This document shows, piece by piece, positions 43,841 through 51,749 of a DNA stretch of 64,000 bases (its first letter is position 1; each line of letters begins with the position of its first letter). Below the pieces are notes generated by a model. It made no database searches and was not told the DNA's origin. It saw nothing but the letters and a program-made list of their open reading frames with translations. The stretch lies in assembly GCA_031275405.1 (NCBI GenBank), contig JAISOV010000047.1, forward strand, positions 37,446 to 101,445, in the 5' to 3' direction. A program made the translations under genes and the position numbers. The stretch comes from Clostridium sp. GTDB taxonomy: Bacteria > Bacillota > Clostridia > Lachnospirales > Lachnospiraceae.

Positions 43841-43901
43841 AAGTCTGGAGACTTTGTGCGTAGCACAAATCTCTGGTGGAAAGAATGCAATTCTTTCCAC
43901 C
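43841..43901 (-). promoter_or_regulatory. Three successive hairpins upstream of the DUF2508 gene
   Basis: AAAGTCT/AGACTTT (2-base loop), TTTGTGC/GCACAAA, and GGTGGAAAGAAT/ATTCTTTCCACC (3-base loop) follow one another and would sit in the 5' leader of the minus-strand gene. No T-tract follows. Confidence 0.65.
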
Positions 43902-44112
43902 TTACTCCTGTCTGCCCGTCTTAGTGGGCGCACCAATCACATATCATCTGCCATTTTCTTATCTTGATACCAGTATAGCCCACAATTCATAAATTATTCC
44001 AAGTATTTTTGCAATGGGGAGTCCATAATACTGTTTTGGTCACTGTTTGATGGGAATATTTAGAAAACAGGCTTCATAGATTGTATCAAAGGACAGGAAC
44101 GGGCTTACCTCT

Positions 44113-44385
44113 ATGGAAAAATACATCGGAATCATCTTCATCGTGGCGGCGTGTGCGGTAGCGCTGCTGATCGGCGCCTTGCGCAGGAAGTCGGAATGGC
44201 TTTTGAATCTGCTGCTTCGCGGCATCGTAGGAACCATCGCGATCTATTTTGTAAATCTTGGACTGGAAAAAGCAGGAATATATATCCACATAGGACTCAA
44301 CGCGGCAACCGTTTTGACAGCCGCTTTTCTGGGATTTCCGGGGGTTGCGGCGCTTTATGGGATTGGCTTTTATCAAATGTTGTAA
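44113..44385 (+). CDS. bofA: BofA-family protein (pro-sigma-K processing inhibitor)
   Basis: 90 residues with two or three hydrophobic segments: IGIIFIVAACAVALLIGAL, then LLRGIVGTIAIYFVNLGL and IGLNAATVLTAAFLGFPGVA. The GLNAATVLTAAFLGFPGV end is the BofA signature. In sporulating bacilli BofA holds back the SpoIVFB protease. The stop is followed by the promoter of the next unit. Confidence 0.85.
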   Translation: MEKYIGIIFIVAACAVALLIGALRRKSEWLLNLLLRGIVGTIAIYFVNLGLEKAGIYIHIGLNAATVLTAAFLGFPGVAALYGIGFYQML

Positions 44386-44421
44386 GAATTTCACAAAAAT
44401 GATTTTTTGTGAAAAAAATGG

Positions 44422-44450
44422 TTGACAAGAGGAAAATGCGGAGCTATACT
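44422..44450 (+). promoter_or_regulatory. Strong sigma-A promoter of the structured leader
   Basis: TTGACA at 44422-44427 and TATACT at 44445-44450 with a 17-base spacer. Predicted start near 44457, almost 400 bases before the next gene. Confidence 0.88.
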
Positions 44451-44456
44451 CTAACT

Positions 44457-44740
44457 ATTCCCAGAAACGCAACGGAGCAGGACATGTAACTTTTATACGG
44501 CAGCGGCAGGAGCTTTGGTTTATGATTTCTGTGAAGTGATTTTCTATGAAACATTTTCATAGAAAATTACGAAATGCTTTTTTGCTACGTAGAAAGGGAG
44601 TGGTGCGGGTGAGGGTGTAAATCCGTTCATGCTATGAATGCATGGACATAAGTAGAACGGCGTTTTCCTGCGAGACGGATCCTCCGTCCGCCAAGTAAGG
44701 TCTGCCGCCTGGAACACGAAATATGTGTTCGGCGTAACGC
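44457..44740 (+). ncRNA. Candidate structured leader or small RNA, class unknown
   Basis: No gene lies between the promoter and 44856. Stems seen: ATTTTCTATGAA/TTCATAGAAAAT (44539-44567); CCGTTC/GAACGG (44623-44660) enclosing CATGC/GCATG; GACGGA/TCCGTC (44674-44688); and a two-part stem CGCC plus GAACAC with GTGTTC plus GGCG (44706-44734). AAGGGAGTGGTGCGGGTGAG lies between the first two. I could not match tmRNA, RNase P, SRP, 6S, cobalamin, SAM, c-di-GMP, TPP or T-box patterns. No T-tract ends it, so it may be a regulatory leader of the VanZ-like gene. Confidence 0.55.
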
Positions 44741-44855
44741 AAATCAAACAATAAGGATGTCAACCAAAGTTGAAAAAATTGATGAAAAAGAAAAATCTTT
44801 GTTTCCGTCTTATAGCATTTATGCTAAGTGCTGTGTGTGATAGGAAGGAGATCTT

Positions 44856-45332
44856 ATGAAGAGTCGTTATGTATTACGCAGTCTGTTTGTCCTATATCTC
44901 TTCATGATATTGGTTTTTGTTGTCGTGGGACTTGATCAGACCGGGTTTGACGGCCTACTTGAAGAAATGGAAAGAATCAAAGAATGGAAGTCCAATGGTC
45001 ACTTAAAAGTCCATTTCATCCCATTTCTGTATGCCGAAGAAAAACTGTCCAATGGTCAGGGTCTAAAAGATTACTTTTACAATTTTCTATTCTTCTGGCC
45101 TATGGGGGCATTCTGTATGACTTCCGTTGCTGCCGGTTCTTTCTATAAGCGGTGGATATCCTGTTTTCTGGGTGTCGCAGTAATGGAAGTCGCACAGCAC
45201 TTTTTATCGACAGGTATTTTTGATCTTGACGACATCATTGTGCGTATGGCTGGAATCACCGCCGGTATGATCTTTGTCAGAACGATTAGGCCTGTGTTTA
45301 TGGAAAAAACAGGAGAGTGCCGATGTACCTAA
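44856..45332 (+). CDS. VanZ-like family protein
   Basis: 158 residues, four predicted membrane helices, with NFLFFWPMGAF, EVAQHFLSTGIFDLDDII and the helix around GITAGMIF typical of VanZ-like proteins. VanZ lowers teicoplanin sensitivity; most relatives have unknown roles. GGAAGGAGATCTT precedes the ATG. It follows the long structured leader. Confidence 0.85.
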   Translation: MKSRYVLRSLFVLYLFMILVFVVVGLDQTGFDGLLEEMERIKEWKSNGHLKVHFIPFLYAEEKLSNGQGLKDYFYNFLFFWPMGAFCMTSVAAGSFYKRWISCFLGVAVMEVAQHFLSTGIFDLDDIIVRMAGITAGMIFVRTIRPVFMEKTGECRCT

Positions 45333-45483
45333 GTTCCTGATCCGTCGTATGCGATATAGTGCGGCGGATGTGCTGGTACCTGTCATATGGCTTATCGGAA
45401 GCCATAATATACCGCTTTCGTCTATCTTTTGGCCGACACTCTTATTTTGCACCGATCATCGGTTTTCGGTAACTTGGCTGCTA

Positions 45484-45562
45484 TGATACCATGACTGCTC
45501 CGCAGTCATGGCAAGGACATGGCCATTCGGCCGGTATCATATCCTACGGATATGATACCATG
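45484..45562 (-). repeat. Dispersed palindromic repeat, inverted copy F
   Basis: GATACCATGACTGCTCCGC, then AGTCATGGCAAGG and GGCCATTCGGCC form the reverse complement of the 69-bp unit between ptb and buk. Lies in the 395-base gap before the Tad locus, which has no gene. Confidence 0.8.
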
Positions 45563-45727
45563 ACTATCGATAAGTCAACATTCTCGTTTTTTCTGTGAAG
45601 TCATTTTCCTGTAAGGCTATTTCTATCATGAAGCGATCCATATTTGGCAATTCATCAGGCAATCCCCGCTAAGACGACTATTATGGCTGGATTTGAAAAC
45701 AGGAAACACGCGAAAGGAGGTGGCGCA

Positions 45728-46252
45728 GTGGCGGTTTTGAGTCTTTTCTTATTGGCGGTCTGCGTATCGGACTACTCCCGGAAACGAATCCCCAACGTAT
45801 GGCTGCTCCTGCTGTTTGCCGCAGGGATACTATACCGCTGGAGAAACGGCGGCTATGCGGGAGTCGGGGGATATTTCAGCCATTGCCTTTTCTTGTTTCT
45901 GCTGCTCTATCCGCTCTTCCAATTAGGAACCATAGGCGCGGGGGATGTAAAATTATTTGCCGTCACCGCCGGATACCTGCCCGGAAGAGCAGTCCTTCCC
46001 TTTCTTTTTTCCTCACTGCTGCTCGCAGGGATTTTTTCCATCCTGAAATTACGAACCATACGAAACCTCAGAGCAAGGTTCCGCTATCTTGGCTCCTACC
46101 TGGCACAGACGGCAAGAACCGGCAAATGGACGCTTTATATACCCCCGACGGACGAAAAAGGAAAAACCGGCGTCTGCCTTTCCGGCCCTGTATTGATCAG
46201 CATCCTGCTGCACATATCCGGCATTCTGCCGGACATAGGAGGTGTTTTTTGA
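45728..46252 (+). CDS. tadV: Prepilin peptidase TadV (A24)
   Basis: 174 residues, six predicted helices. The aspartyl protease residues are in VSDYSRKRIPNVW and IGAGDVKLFAV (GxGD). It cleaves the leader of Flp pilin and pseudopilins. The start is GTG 45728, 6 bases after AAAGGAGG; upstream ATGs have no site. It overlaps the TTG of the next gene. Confidence 0.85.
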   Translation: MAVLSLFLLAVCVSDYSRKRIPNVWLLLLFAAGILYRWRNGGYAGVGGYFSHCLFLFLLLYPLFQLGTIGAGDVKLFAVTAGYLPGRAVLPFLFSSLLLAGIFSILKLRTIRNLRARFRYLGSYLAQTARTGKWTLYIPPTDEKGKTGVCLSGPVLISILLHISGILPDIGGVF

Positions 46253-47277
46253 ACAACAGGATTTTAATATTCTGCGATACGGAAATAGAATATGCCCAGC
46301 AGATGACGGCGTTCCTGAAAAAGCGGAAAGAAGTGCCATGGAAGCTGCGTACTTATACCAGCGTGGCCAGCTTCTTGCAGGATGTGGATCCGGAAGGGAT
46401 AGAAGTCCTGCTGGTCGCGGAAAACGCCTATACGGACGAAGTGCGGAAACTTTCAGTACTTCATACTGTCCTCTTAAATGAAAGCGGCGTCCTGCGGTGG
46501 CGTGAAGTGTGTAACGTAGATAAATATCAGCGGGCGGAAGACGTCTTCAAAGCAATTCTGAACATCTATCTGGAAATGGAGGGAACTGCCTTGCCGAAGC
46601 TGGAAGCCGGGAAGGATCTTCGTCTGATCGGTATGTACTCTCCGGTACGCAGATGTCTACAGACTTCCTTTGCCCTTACGCTGGGGCAGATGCTGGCGGA
46701 AGAATACAAGACCTTGTATCTGAATTTTGAACATTACGCAGGGATCACGGAACTGGTGCCGGACATACAGACGCGGGATCTGGCGGATCTGATGTATTTC
46801 CTGAACGGGGAGAAAGAGAAATTCCGCCTGTGGATGAAGACCATGCTGCACCGCTGCGGAGAGCTGGACTACATTCCGCCGATGAGGGCCGGGCAGAACC
46901 TGATTTCCGTCGTCGGCACAGAATGGAAAAATCTTCTACAAAGAATTGCGGAGCTTGGAGAATACGAATACGTCATTCTGGATTTAAGCGAAAATATACA
47001 GGGCCTATTCGACATCCTGCGCATGTGCGGCACAGTATTTACCCTTACGAAGGCGGACAAGCTGGCACAGAGGAAAATGACGCAGTATGAACAGGTGCTG
47101 GCATTGTACGAATATGAGGACGTCCTGGATAAGACCCATACATACAGTCTGCCGTTGTTTCGCAGCCTGCCGGAGCAGATGGAGCAGTTTACCAAAGGAG
47201 AGCTGGCGTCCTATGTAAAGGGGGTGATAGAAGATGTGGTGATCTGGAAAAGGCGTAGTGATCTGGAAAAGGCGTAG
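46249..47277 (+). CDS. tadZ: TadZ/CpaE-like pilus localisation ATPase, P-loop lost
   Basis: 342 residues: an N-terminal receiver-like part (RILIFCDTEIEYAQQM) and a MinD-like ATPase fold (TLYLNFEHYAGITEL, YVILDLSENIQGLFDILRMC). Where MinD proteins have KGGVGKT this one reads YSPVRRCLQTSFAL, so ATP binding is probably reduced. TadZ marks the site of pilus assembly. The start is TTG 46249, spaced 6 from AGGAGG and overlapping the previous stop as TTGA. The final residues come from the 19-bp repeat array. Confidence 0.78.
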   Translation: MNNRILIFCDTEIEYAQQMTAFLKKRKEVPWKLRTYTSVASFLQDVDPEGIEVLLVAENAYTDEVRKLSVLHTVLLNESGVLRWREVCNVDKYQRAEDVFKAILNIYLEMEGTALPKLEAGKDLRLIGMYSPVRRCLQTSFALTLGQMLAEEYKTLYLNFEHYAGITELVPDIQTRDLADLMYFLNGEKEKFRLWMKTMLHRCGELDYIPPMRAGQNLISVVGTEWKNLLQRIAELGEYEYVILDLSENIQGLFDILRMCGTVFTLTKADKLAQRKMTQYEQVLALYEYEDVLDKTHTYSLPLFRSLPEQMEQFTKGELASYVKGVIEDVVIWKRRSDLEKA

Positions 47278-47428
47278 TGATCTGGAAAAGGCGTGATGAT
47301 CTGGAAAAGGCGTGGTGATCTGGAAAAGGCGTGGTGATCTGGAAAAGGCGTGGTGATCTGGAAAAGGCGTGGTGATCTGGAAAAGGCGTGGTGATCTGGA
47401 AAAGGCGTGATGATCTGGAAAAAGGTAT
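47239..47428 (+). repeat. 19-bp tandem repeat, about 10 copies
   Basis: Unit GTGATCTGGAAAAGGCGTG with small changes (A or G at the ends) repeats nine times almost perfectly, plus a decayed tenth. 19 is not a multiple of 3, so each copy shifts the frame; the tadZ stop lies in copy 2-3. The array fills the gap before tadA. Confidence 0.95.
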
Positions 47429-47459
47429 GATTATCTGAAAAAATGGGAAACAGCCGCGT

Positions 47460-48791
47460 ATGAGCGCTTTTACCGAGCGGCAGCGGGAAATCAGCCGCCG
47501 CGCTGATTTCCTAAGAGGAAGGGGTATCTGGTTGAGAGAATATAACAGGCTGAAAGAGGAACTAAGAGATAAAATCGTAAGACGGATCGATTATACGATG
47601 GACTTGACGGATGAAGAAGTGCTTGACCGGATCGATGAAGTGTTTTTGGAAGAAATACATTCCGCCCAGACAGGTGACGTGGCAGAAGGTTCCTTCCTGC
47701 AGACCTATCCGATTGCGCTGCGCTGGAAACTGCGGCAGGAGCTGTTTCATTCTTTAAGGAGGCTGGACATTCTCCAGATCTTTGTAGAAGATGCTTCCGT
47801 CACGGAGATCATGATCAACGGAACGGATCGTATTTTTATTGAACGGGAAGGCCGCCTTCAAAGACTGGACATGAGCTTTGAGTCGGCCGAAAAGCTACAG
47901 AATGTGATTCAGCAGATTGTCGCGGGCTGTAACAGAGCCGTCAACGAAGCCTCTCCTATTGTGGACGCCAGATTAAGCAACGGAGCCAGAGTCAATATCG
48001 TCATGTACCCGGCAGCGCTCAACGGCCCGATTGTCACCATCAGACGTTTTCCGGATAAGCCGATCACCATGGAAGAACTGCTGAAAAAACAATCGCTCTC
48101 TGCCGAAGCGGCGAAGTTTCTCGAGATTCTGGTAAAAGCGAAATACAATATTTTCATCAGCGGCGGAACCGGAAGCGGCAAAACAACGTTTCTGAACGTG
48201 CTGTCGGGCTTTATCCCAAAAGAAGAACGGGTGATCACCATCGAGGACAGCGCGGAATTGCAGCTGCAAGGGCTGGAAAATCTGGTCAGGCTGGAAACGC
48301 GCAACGGCAACGTGGAGGGCTGCCAGGAAATCACCATCCGGGATCTGATCCGTTCCTCCCTCCGTATGCGCCCGGACAGGATCATTGTGGGGGAGGTCAG
48401 AGGGGCGGAAGCCATTGATATGATGCAGTGCTTAAACACCGGACATGATGGGAGCATGTCTACCGGCCACGCCAACAGCTGCGCGGATATGCTGTTTCGT
48501 CTGGAAAACATGATTTTGATGGGGATGGACATCCCTCTTAACGCCATTAAGCAGCAGATTGCTTCCGGAATAGACCTTATCGTACACTTGGGAAGACTTC
48601 GGGATAAGACCAGAAAGGTACTGGAGATCATGGAAGTGACAGGATATGAAAATGGAACGATCGGTATCAACTCCCTGTTTGTTTTTGAGGAAAGAGGGCA
48701 GGACAGCCAAGGGCGGATCTTAGGAGGCTTACAGAAGAAAGGAGAGTTCCTTCATGTGGCGAAGCTCAAAACAGCCGGACTGGGAATCTAA
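47460..48791 (+). CDS. tadA: Pilus assembly ATPase TadA (CpaF)
   Basis: 443 residues. Powers Flp pilus assembly (secretion ATPase). Walker A ISGGTGSGKTTFLNVLSGF near 234-242, Asp box VITIEDSAELQL, Walker B RMRPDRIIVGEVRGAEA, His box TGHDGSMSTGHANS. The N-terminal CpaF domain includes DASVTEIMINGTDRIFIE. The ATG follows the repeat array with only a weak site (GGGAAACAG). Confidence 0.93.
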   Translation: MSAFTERQREISRRADFLRGRGIWLREYNRLKEELRDKIVRRIDYTMDLTDEEVLDRIDEVFLEEIHSAQTGDVAEGSFLQTYPIALRWKLRQELFHSLRRLDILQIFVEDASVTEIMINGTDRIFIEREGRLQRLDMSFESAEKLQNVIQQIVAGCNRAVNEASPIVDARLSNGARVNIVMYPAALNGPIVTIRRFPDKPITMEELLKKQSLSAEAAKFLEILVKAKYNIFISGGTGSGKTTFLNVLSGFIPKEERVITIEDSAELQLQGLENLVRLETRNGNVEGCQEITIRDLIRSSLRMRPDRIIVGEVRGAEAIDMMQCLNTGHDGSMSTGHANSCADMLFRLENMILMGMDIPLNAIKQQIASGIDLIVHLGRLRDKTRKVLEIMEVTGYENGTIGINSLFVFEERGQDSQGRILGGLQKKGEFLHVAKLKTAGLGI

Positions 48792-49575
48792 AAAAGATGA
48801 TCCAAATCAAAAAGACTGTCACAGTAAGAAAGATTATCAGAGCGGTCTCTGGAAGCCGCAGGAGGCCGCAGTGGAAATCGCCAGAGGGTTGCTGCTGACG
48901 GCGGGGCTTGCCCATTTCTTCTACCGCAGCGTTCCGGCGTTCTTTCCCCTGTGCCTGGTCGGGGCATTATACCTAAAAAAGCGAAAAGAAGAAAAACTTT
49001 CCCGATGTAGGGCAGAACTGGTGCTACAGTTCAAAGAATGCGTCCTGTCCGTGGCGGCTTCTTTACAGGCGGGGTATGCGGTGGAAAATGCCTTTTCGGA
49101 AAGCCTGTCCGATATGCGGCTGCTTTTTGGGAGCAAGGCGGACATCTGCCGAGAGCTGGAAACCATACGCCGAGGACTGATATGGAATCTTACGATGGAA
49201 GAATTGCTTTGGGACTTTGGGAAGAGAAGCCATACGAAGGAAATCCAGGAATTTGCCGAGGTCTTTTCTATTGCAAAGCACAGCGGAGGAAATATTTCTG
49301 AGATGATCCGTCACTTTGCAAAATCAATCGGGCAGAAAATCCAAGCGGAAGAAGAAATCCGTGTCCTGCTGTCCGCCAGAAAACTGGAAAAGAATGTTAT
49401 GAGCTTGATGCCGTTTGGCATATTCATCTACGTGGGATTCGGAAATCCAGGCTATTTTGACAATCTGTATCATAACTTCACCGGAATCACCATCATGACA
49501 GTCTGCTTGTTTCTCTATCTAACGGCCTACTGCTTAGCGGAGAGAATTTTGAGGAAAGCGGGGGAAATCGTATAA
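48754..49575 (+). CDS. tadB: TadB-like pilus platform protein
   Basis: 273 residues, GspF-like. ECVLSVAASLQAGYAVENAF and AKHSGGNISEMIRHFAKSIG are typical TadB motifs; helices lie near the C-terminus. AAAGGAGAG precedes the ATG. The start overlaps tadA by 38 bases. Confidence 0.82.
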   Translation: MWRSSKQPDWESKKDDPNQKDCHSKKDYQSGLWKPQEAAVEIARGLLLTAGLAHFFYRSVPAFFPLCLVGALYLKKRKEEKLSRCRAELVLQFKECVLSVAASLQAGYAVENAFSESLSDMRLLFGSKADICRELETIRRGLIWNLTMEELLWDFGKRSHTKEIQEFAEVFSIAKHSGGNISEMIRHFAKSIGQKIQAEEEIRVLLSARKLEKNVMSLMPFGIFIYVGFGNPGYFDNLYHNFTGITIMTVCLFLYLTAYCLAERILRKAGEIV

Positions 49576-49739
49576 GAATATCTTGGGAGATCAAAGACAG
49601 AAATATCCAGGAAAGCACGAAGGCGGGAATATCCGGGGAAATCAAGGACGAGAGTATCCGGGAAACCCCAAAACGGAAGCTACGGGACGAACAAGGGAAC
49701 ATACCGCGAAAGCGGTGGGAAAAGGGGGTGATGTAAAAA

Positions 49740-51326
49740 GTGTACTGGGCAGCGGCGGCGGTGGCGTGTATTTATCTGGTTTGGGGTTTTGCGTCTAGAA
49801 AAGAAAAAATCTACAGAAGAGAAAAGAACTTCACAAAAAAAGAAAAAATCTTCCTTCCTTTTTACCGCATGGCGTTTTGGCTGTACAAAAAAGCGCTGAT
49901 AGGGAAGATGCCGGTTTTTCAGTCCAGGCAGATCCAGAAGTGTCTAGGGGAGTTATATCCGGGAGAAGAAGTCTCGCGGCTTCAGACCGAGTTTTATGTA
50001 AAAAAAATAGGACTGCTGCTCCTGATTTTCCTGGCGGGAACAGGAATCGCGACAGCGGAGAAAATCCGTGCGGACAGAACGAAACAGCTGTCAGACGCCG
50101 GAGTGCTGAACCGCAATGAATATCAAGACGGAGAATACTCGGTCAACATGGAAGCGCGGATCGGCGATCTTTTCCAAAAAGAACTGGAAATAGAGGTTCC
50201 GGTCAGACAGTATACCCAGGAAGAAACCAAGGAGCGGCAGGAAGAATTTTGGGTTCAGCTGTGCCGTTCTTTTCTAGGGAAGAACCTCGCTTCGGATCAA
50301 GTGACACAGGATCTGGTACTGGCGGAAGAATCCCGGGACTTTCCGTTTCTGGTGAAGTGGACCAGCAGCCGTCCGGATATCATCGGGCGTAGCGGAGAAG
50401 TTACGGAAGTAGAAGAAGCCGTGGAAGTGACTCTGACGGCAGTTGTCACCTATGAAGGGCAGGAATGGATTCATAAACTGACGGTAACGGTGGTTCCGGT
50501 TCTTAGGACGAAAGCGGAGCAGATCTCCAAAGGTTTGGAAAGTCTGCTTACCGAAACGGAAACTGCCAGCCGGACACAAGTATTTTGGAATCTGCCGTTA
50601 TGGTGGCAAGGACAGCCGATCATATGGTCGGAAAAACAGGAAAACAACAGTATGTTCCTATGGGGATTAGCGGTTCTGGCTGCCGGGTGTGTCTATTTCT
50701 TTTCGGACAAGGATTTAAGTAACCGCCTGGAAGAGCGCAGAAAGAAGATGAAAGAAGCCTATCCGTTCATCGTCCACAAAATGGTTCTTTATCTGGGAGC
50801 TGGCATGACGATACGGGGCGCCTACCAGAAAATCGCGGCTCCCTATCAGACAGAGCAAGAACAGAATCAGGAGAAAGAGCAGAACAAAGCGGAGAAGAGA
50901 CAGAATCAGGAGAGAGCGCAGAGCAGAGCGGAGAGGAAACAGAATAAGGCGGAGAGGAAACAGGACAAAGCGAGGAAAAAACAAAATGAGATCAGGAATC
51001 CGGCGTATGATAATATGCTTTATACCTGTCACGAACTCCAGACAGGGATTCCGGAAGGAGAGGCCTATGAACATTTTGGAAAACGCAGCGGGCTTACCGA
51101 ATATGTAAAGTTCAGCACGCTGCTGACACAGAATATGAAAAAGGGTAACAGCACCCTGCTGCAAAGGCTGCAAGAGGAAGCGGAAGAGTCTATGCGCGAA
51201 CGCATTCATCAAAGGAAACAGGCCGGAGAGGAAGCGGCCACTAAGTTATTGATACCGATGGTGATCATGTTGGCAGTCGTCATGATACTGATTGTCGTAC
51301 CCGCGTTTTCATCCGTTGGGATATAA
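49740..51326 (+). CDS. tadC: TadC-like pilus platform protein with Ig-like insert
   Basis: 528 residues, much longer than usual. The C-terminal part (YPFIVHKMVLYLGAGMTIRG, YVKFSTLLTQNMKKGNSTLL, then a final membrane helix) matches TadC. Inserted first is a probable extracytoplasmic domain (residues 125-270) with FLVKWTSSRPDIIGRSGEVT, VTLTAVVTYEGQEW: the pattern of atrophied bacterial Ig-like domains. Between the membrane helices lies a charged QNQE/NKAERK repeat (about 373-420). The start is GTG 49740 after AAGGGGGTG. Confidence 0.75.
   Translation: MYWAAAAVACIYLVWGFASRKEKIYRREKNFTKKEKIFLPFYRMAFWLYKKALIGKMPVFQSRQIQKCLGELYPGEEVSRLQTEFYVKKIGLLLLIFLAGTGIATAEKIRADRTKQLSDAGVLNRNEYQDGEYSVNMEARIGDLFQKELEIEVPVRQYTQEETKERQEEFWVQLCRSFLGKNLASDQVTQDLVLAEESRDFPFLVKWTSSRPDIIGRSGEVTEVEEAVEVTLTAVVTYEGQEWIHKLTVTVVPVLRTKAEQISKGLESLLTETETASRTQVFWNLPLWWQGQPIIWSEKQENNSMFLWGLAVLAAGCVYFFSDKDLSNRLEERRKKMKEAYPFIVHKMVLYLGAGMTIRGAYQKIAAPYQTEQEQNQEKEQNKAEKRQNQERAQSRAERKQNKAERKQDKARKKQNEIRNPAYDNMLYTCHELQTGIPEGEAYEHFGKRSGLTEYVKFSTLLTQNMKKGNSTLLQRLQEEAEESMRERIHQRKQAGEEAATKLLIPMVIMLAVVMILIVVPAFSSVGI
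50850..50992 (+). repeat. In-frame charged repeats in tadC
   Basis: Two 39-base units (encoding QNQEKEQNKAEKR and QNQERAQSRAERK) are followed by two 21-base units (QNKAERK, QDKARKK). Confidence 0.8.
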
Positions 51327-51383
51327 CTTCAGGATATCTTTGTATTGTTCGTAAAAAAGCTGACCATGGGAAGGAGAAGAAGC

Positions 51384-51554
51384 ATGTTAAAAAACTGGAA
51401 GGATTTTCTGGAAGAAGAGGAAGGGATGGGAACCGTGGAAATCATTCTGATCATCGTGGTTCTGGTCGGGATCGTCATTATCTTCAAATCGCAGATCACG
51501 GAACTGGTGGAGTCTATTTTTTCTAAAATAACATCCCAAACAAATAAAGTATGA
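51384..51554 (+). CDS. flp: Flp pilin (type IVb prepilin)
   Basis: 56 residues. LEEEEGMGTVEIILIIVVLV: a short leader with Gly before the cleavage point and a Glu at position 5 of the mature hydrophobic helix, as in Flp1. GGAGAAGAAGC precedes ATG 51384. It should be cleaved by one of the two peptidases in the locus. Confidence 0.9.
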   Translation: MLKNWKDFLEEEEGMGTVEIILIIVVLVGIVIIFKSQITELVESIFSKITSQTNKV

Positions 51555-51749
51555 AATAAGTGTCCTAAGCCGGTTCCAATAGGAATCGGGGTTTCCATCA
51601 TCCATGCACATAGAAGGGAAAACTCCAGCCAGGAGTGAAATCTTCGCAATGAGTGCAATGACAGTTCCAATCTCCACCATAAACATACAGGGCTAATTTA
51701 CAAAGGGATGTTTGTAAACGAATCAAAGATTCGGAGAGGGTTAGCGGCG

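Noticed and set aside
44590..44660. Cobalamin-type riboswitch in the structured leader
   Set aside because: GGTGTAAATCC resembles part of the B12 box, but the surrounding GCCACTG-type box is absent.
44544..44747. Minus-strand 67-codon open frame over the structured leader
   Set aside because: No ribosome site or known motif; the plus-strand promoter and stems explain the region better.
47239..47428. Possible CRISPR array
   Set aside because: 19-bp units without spacers; a minisatellite.
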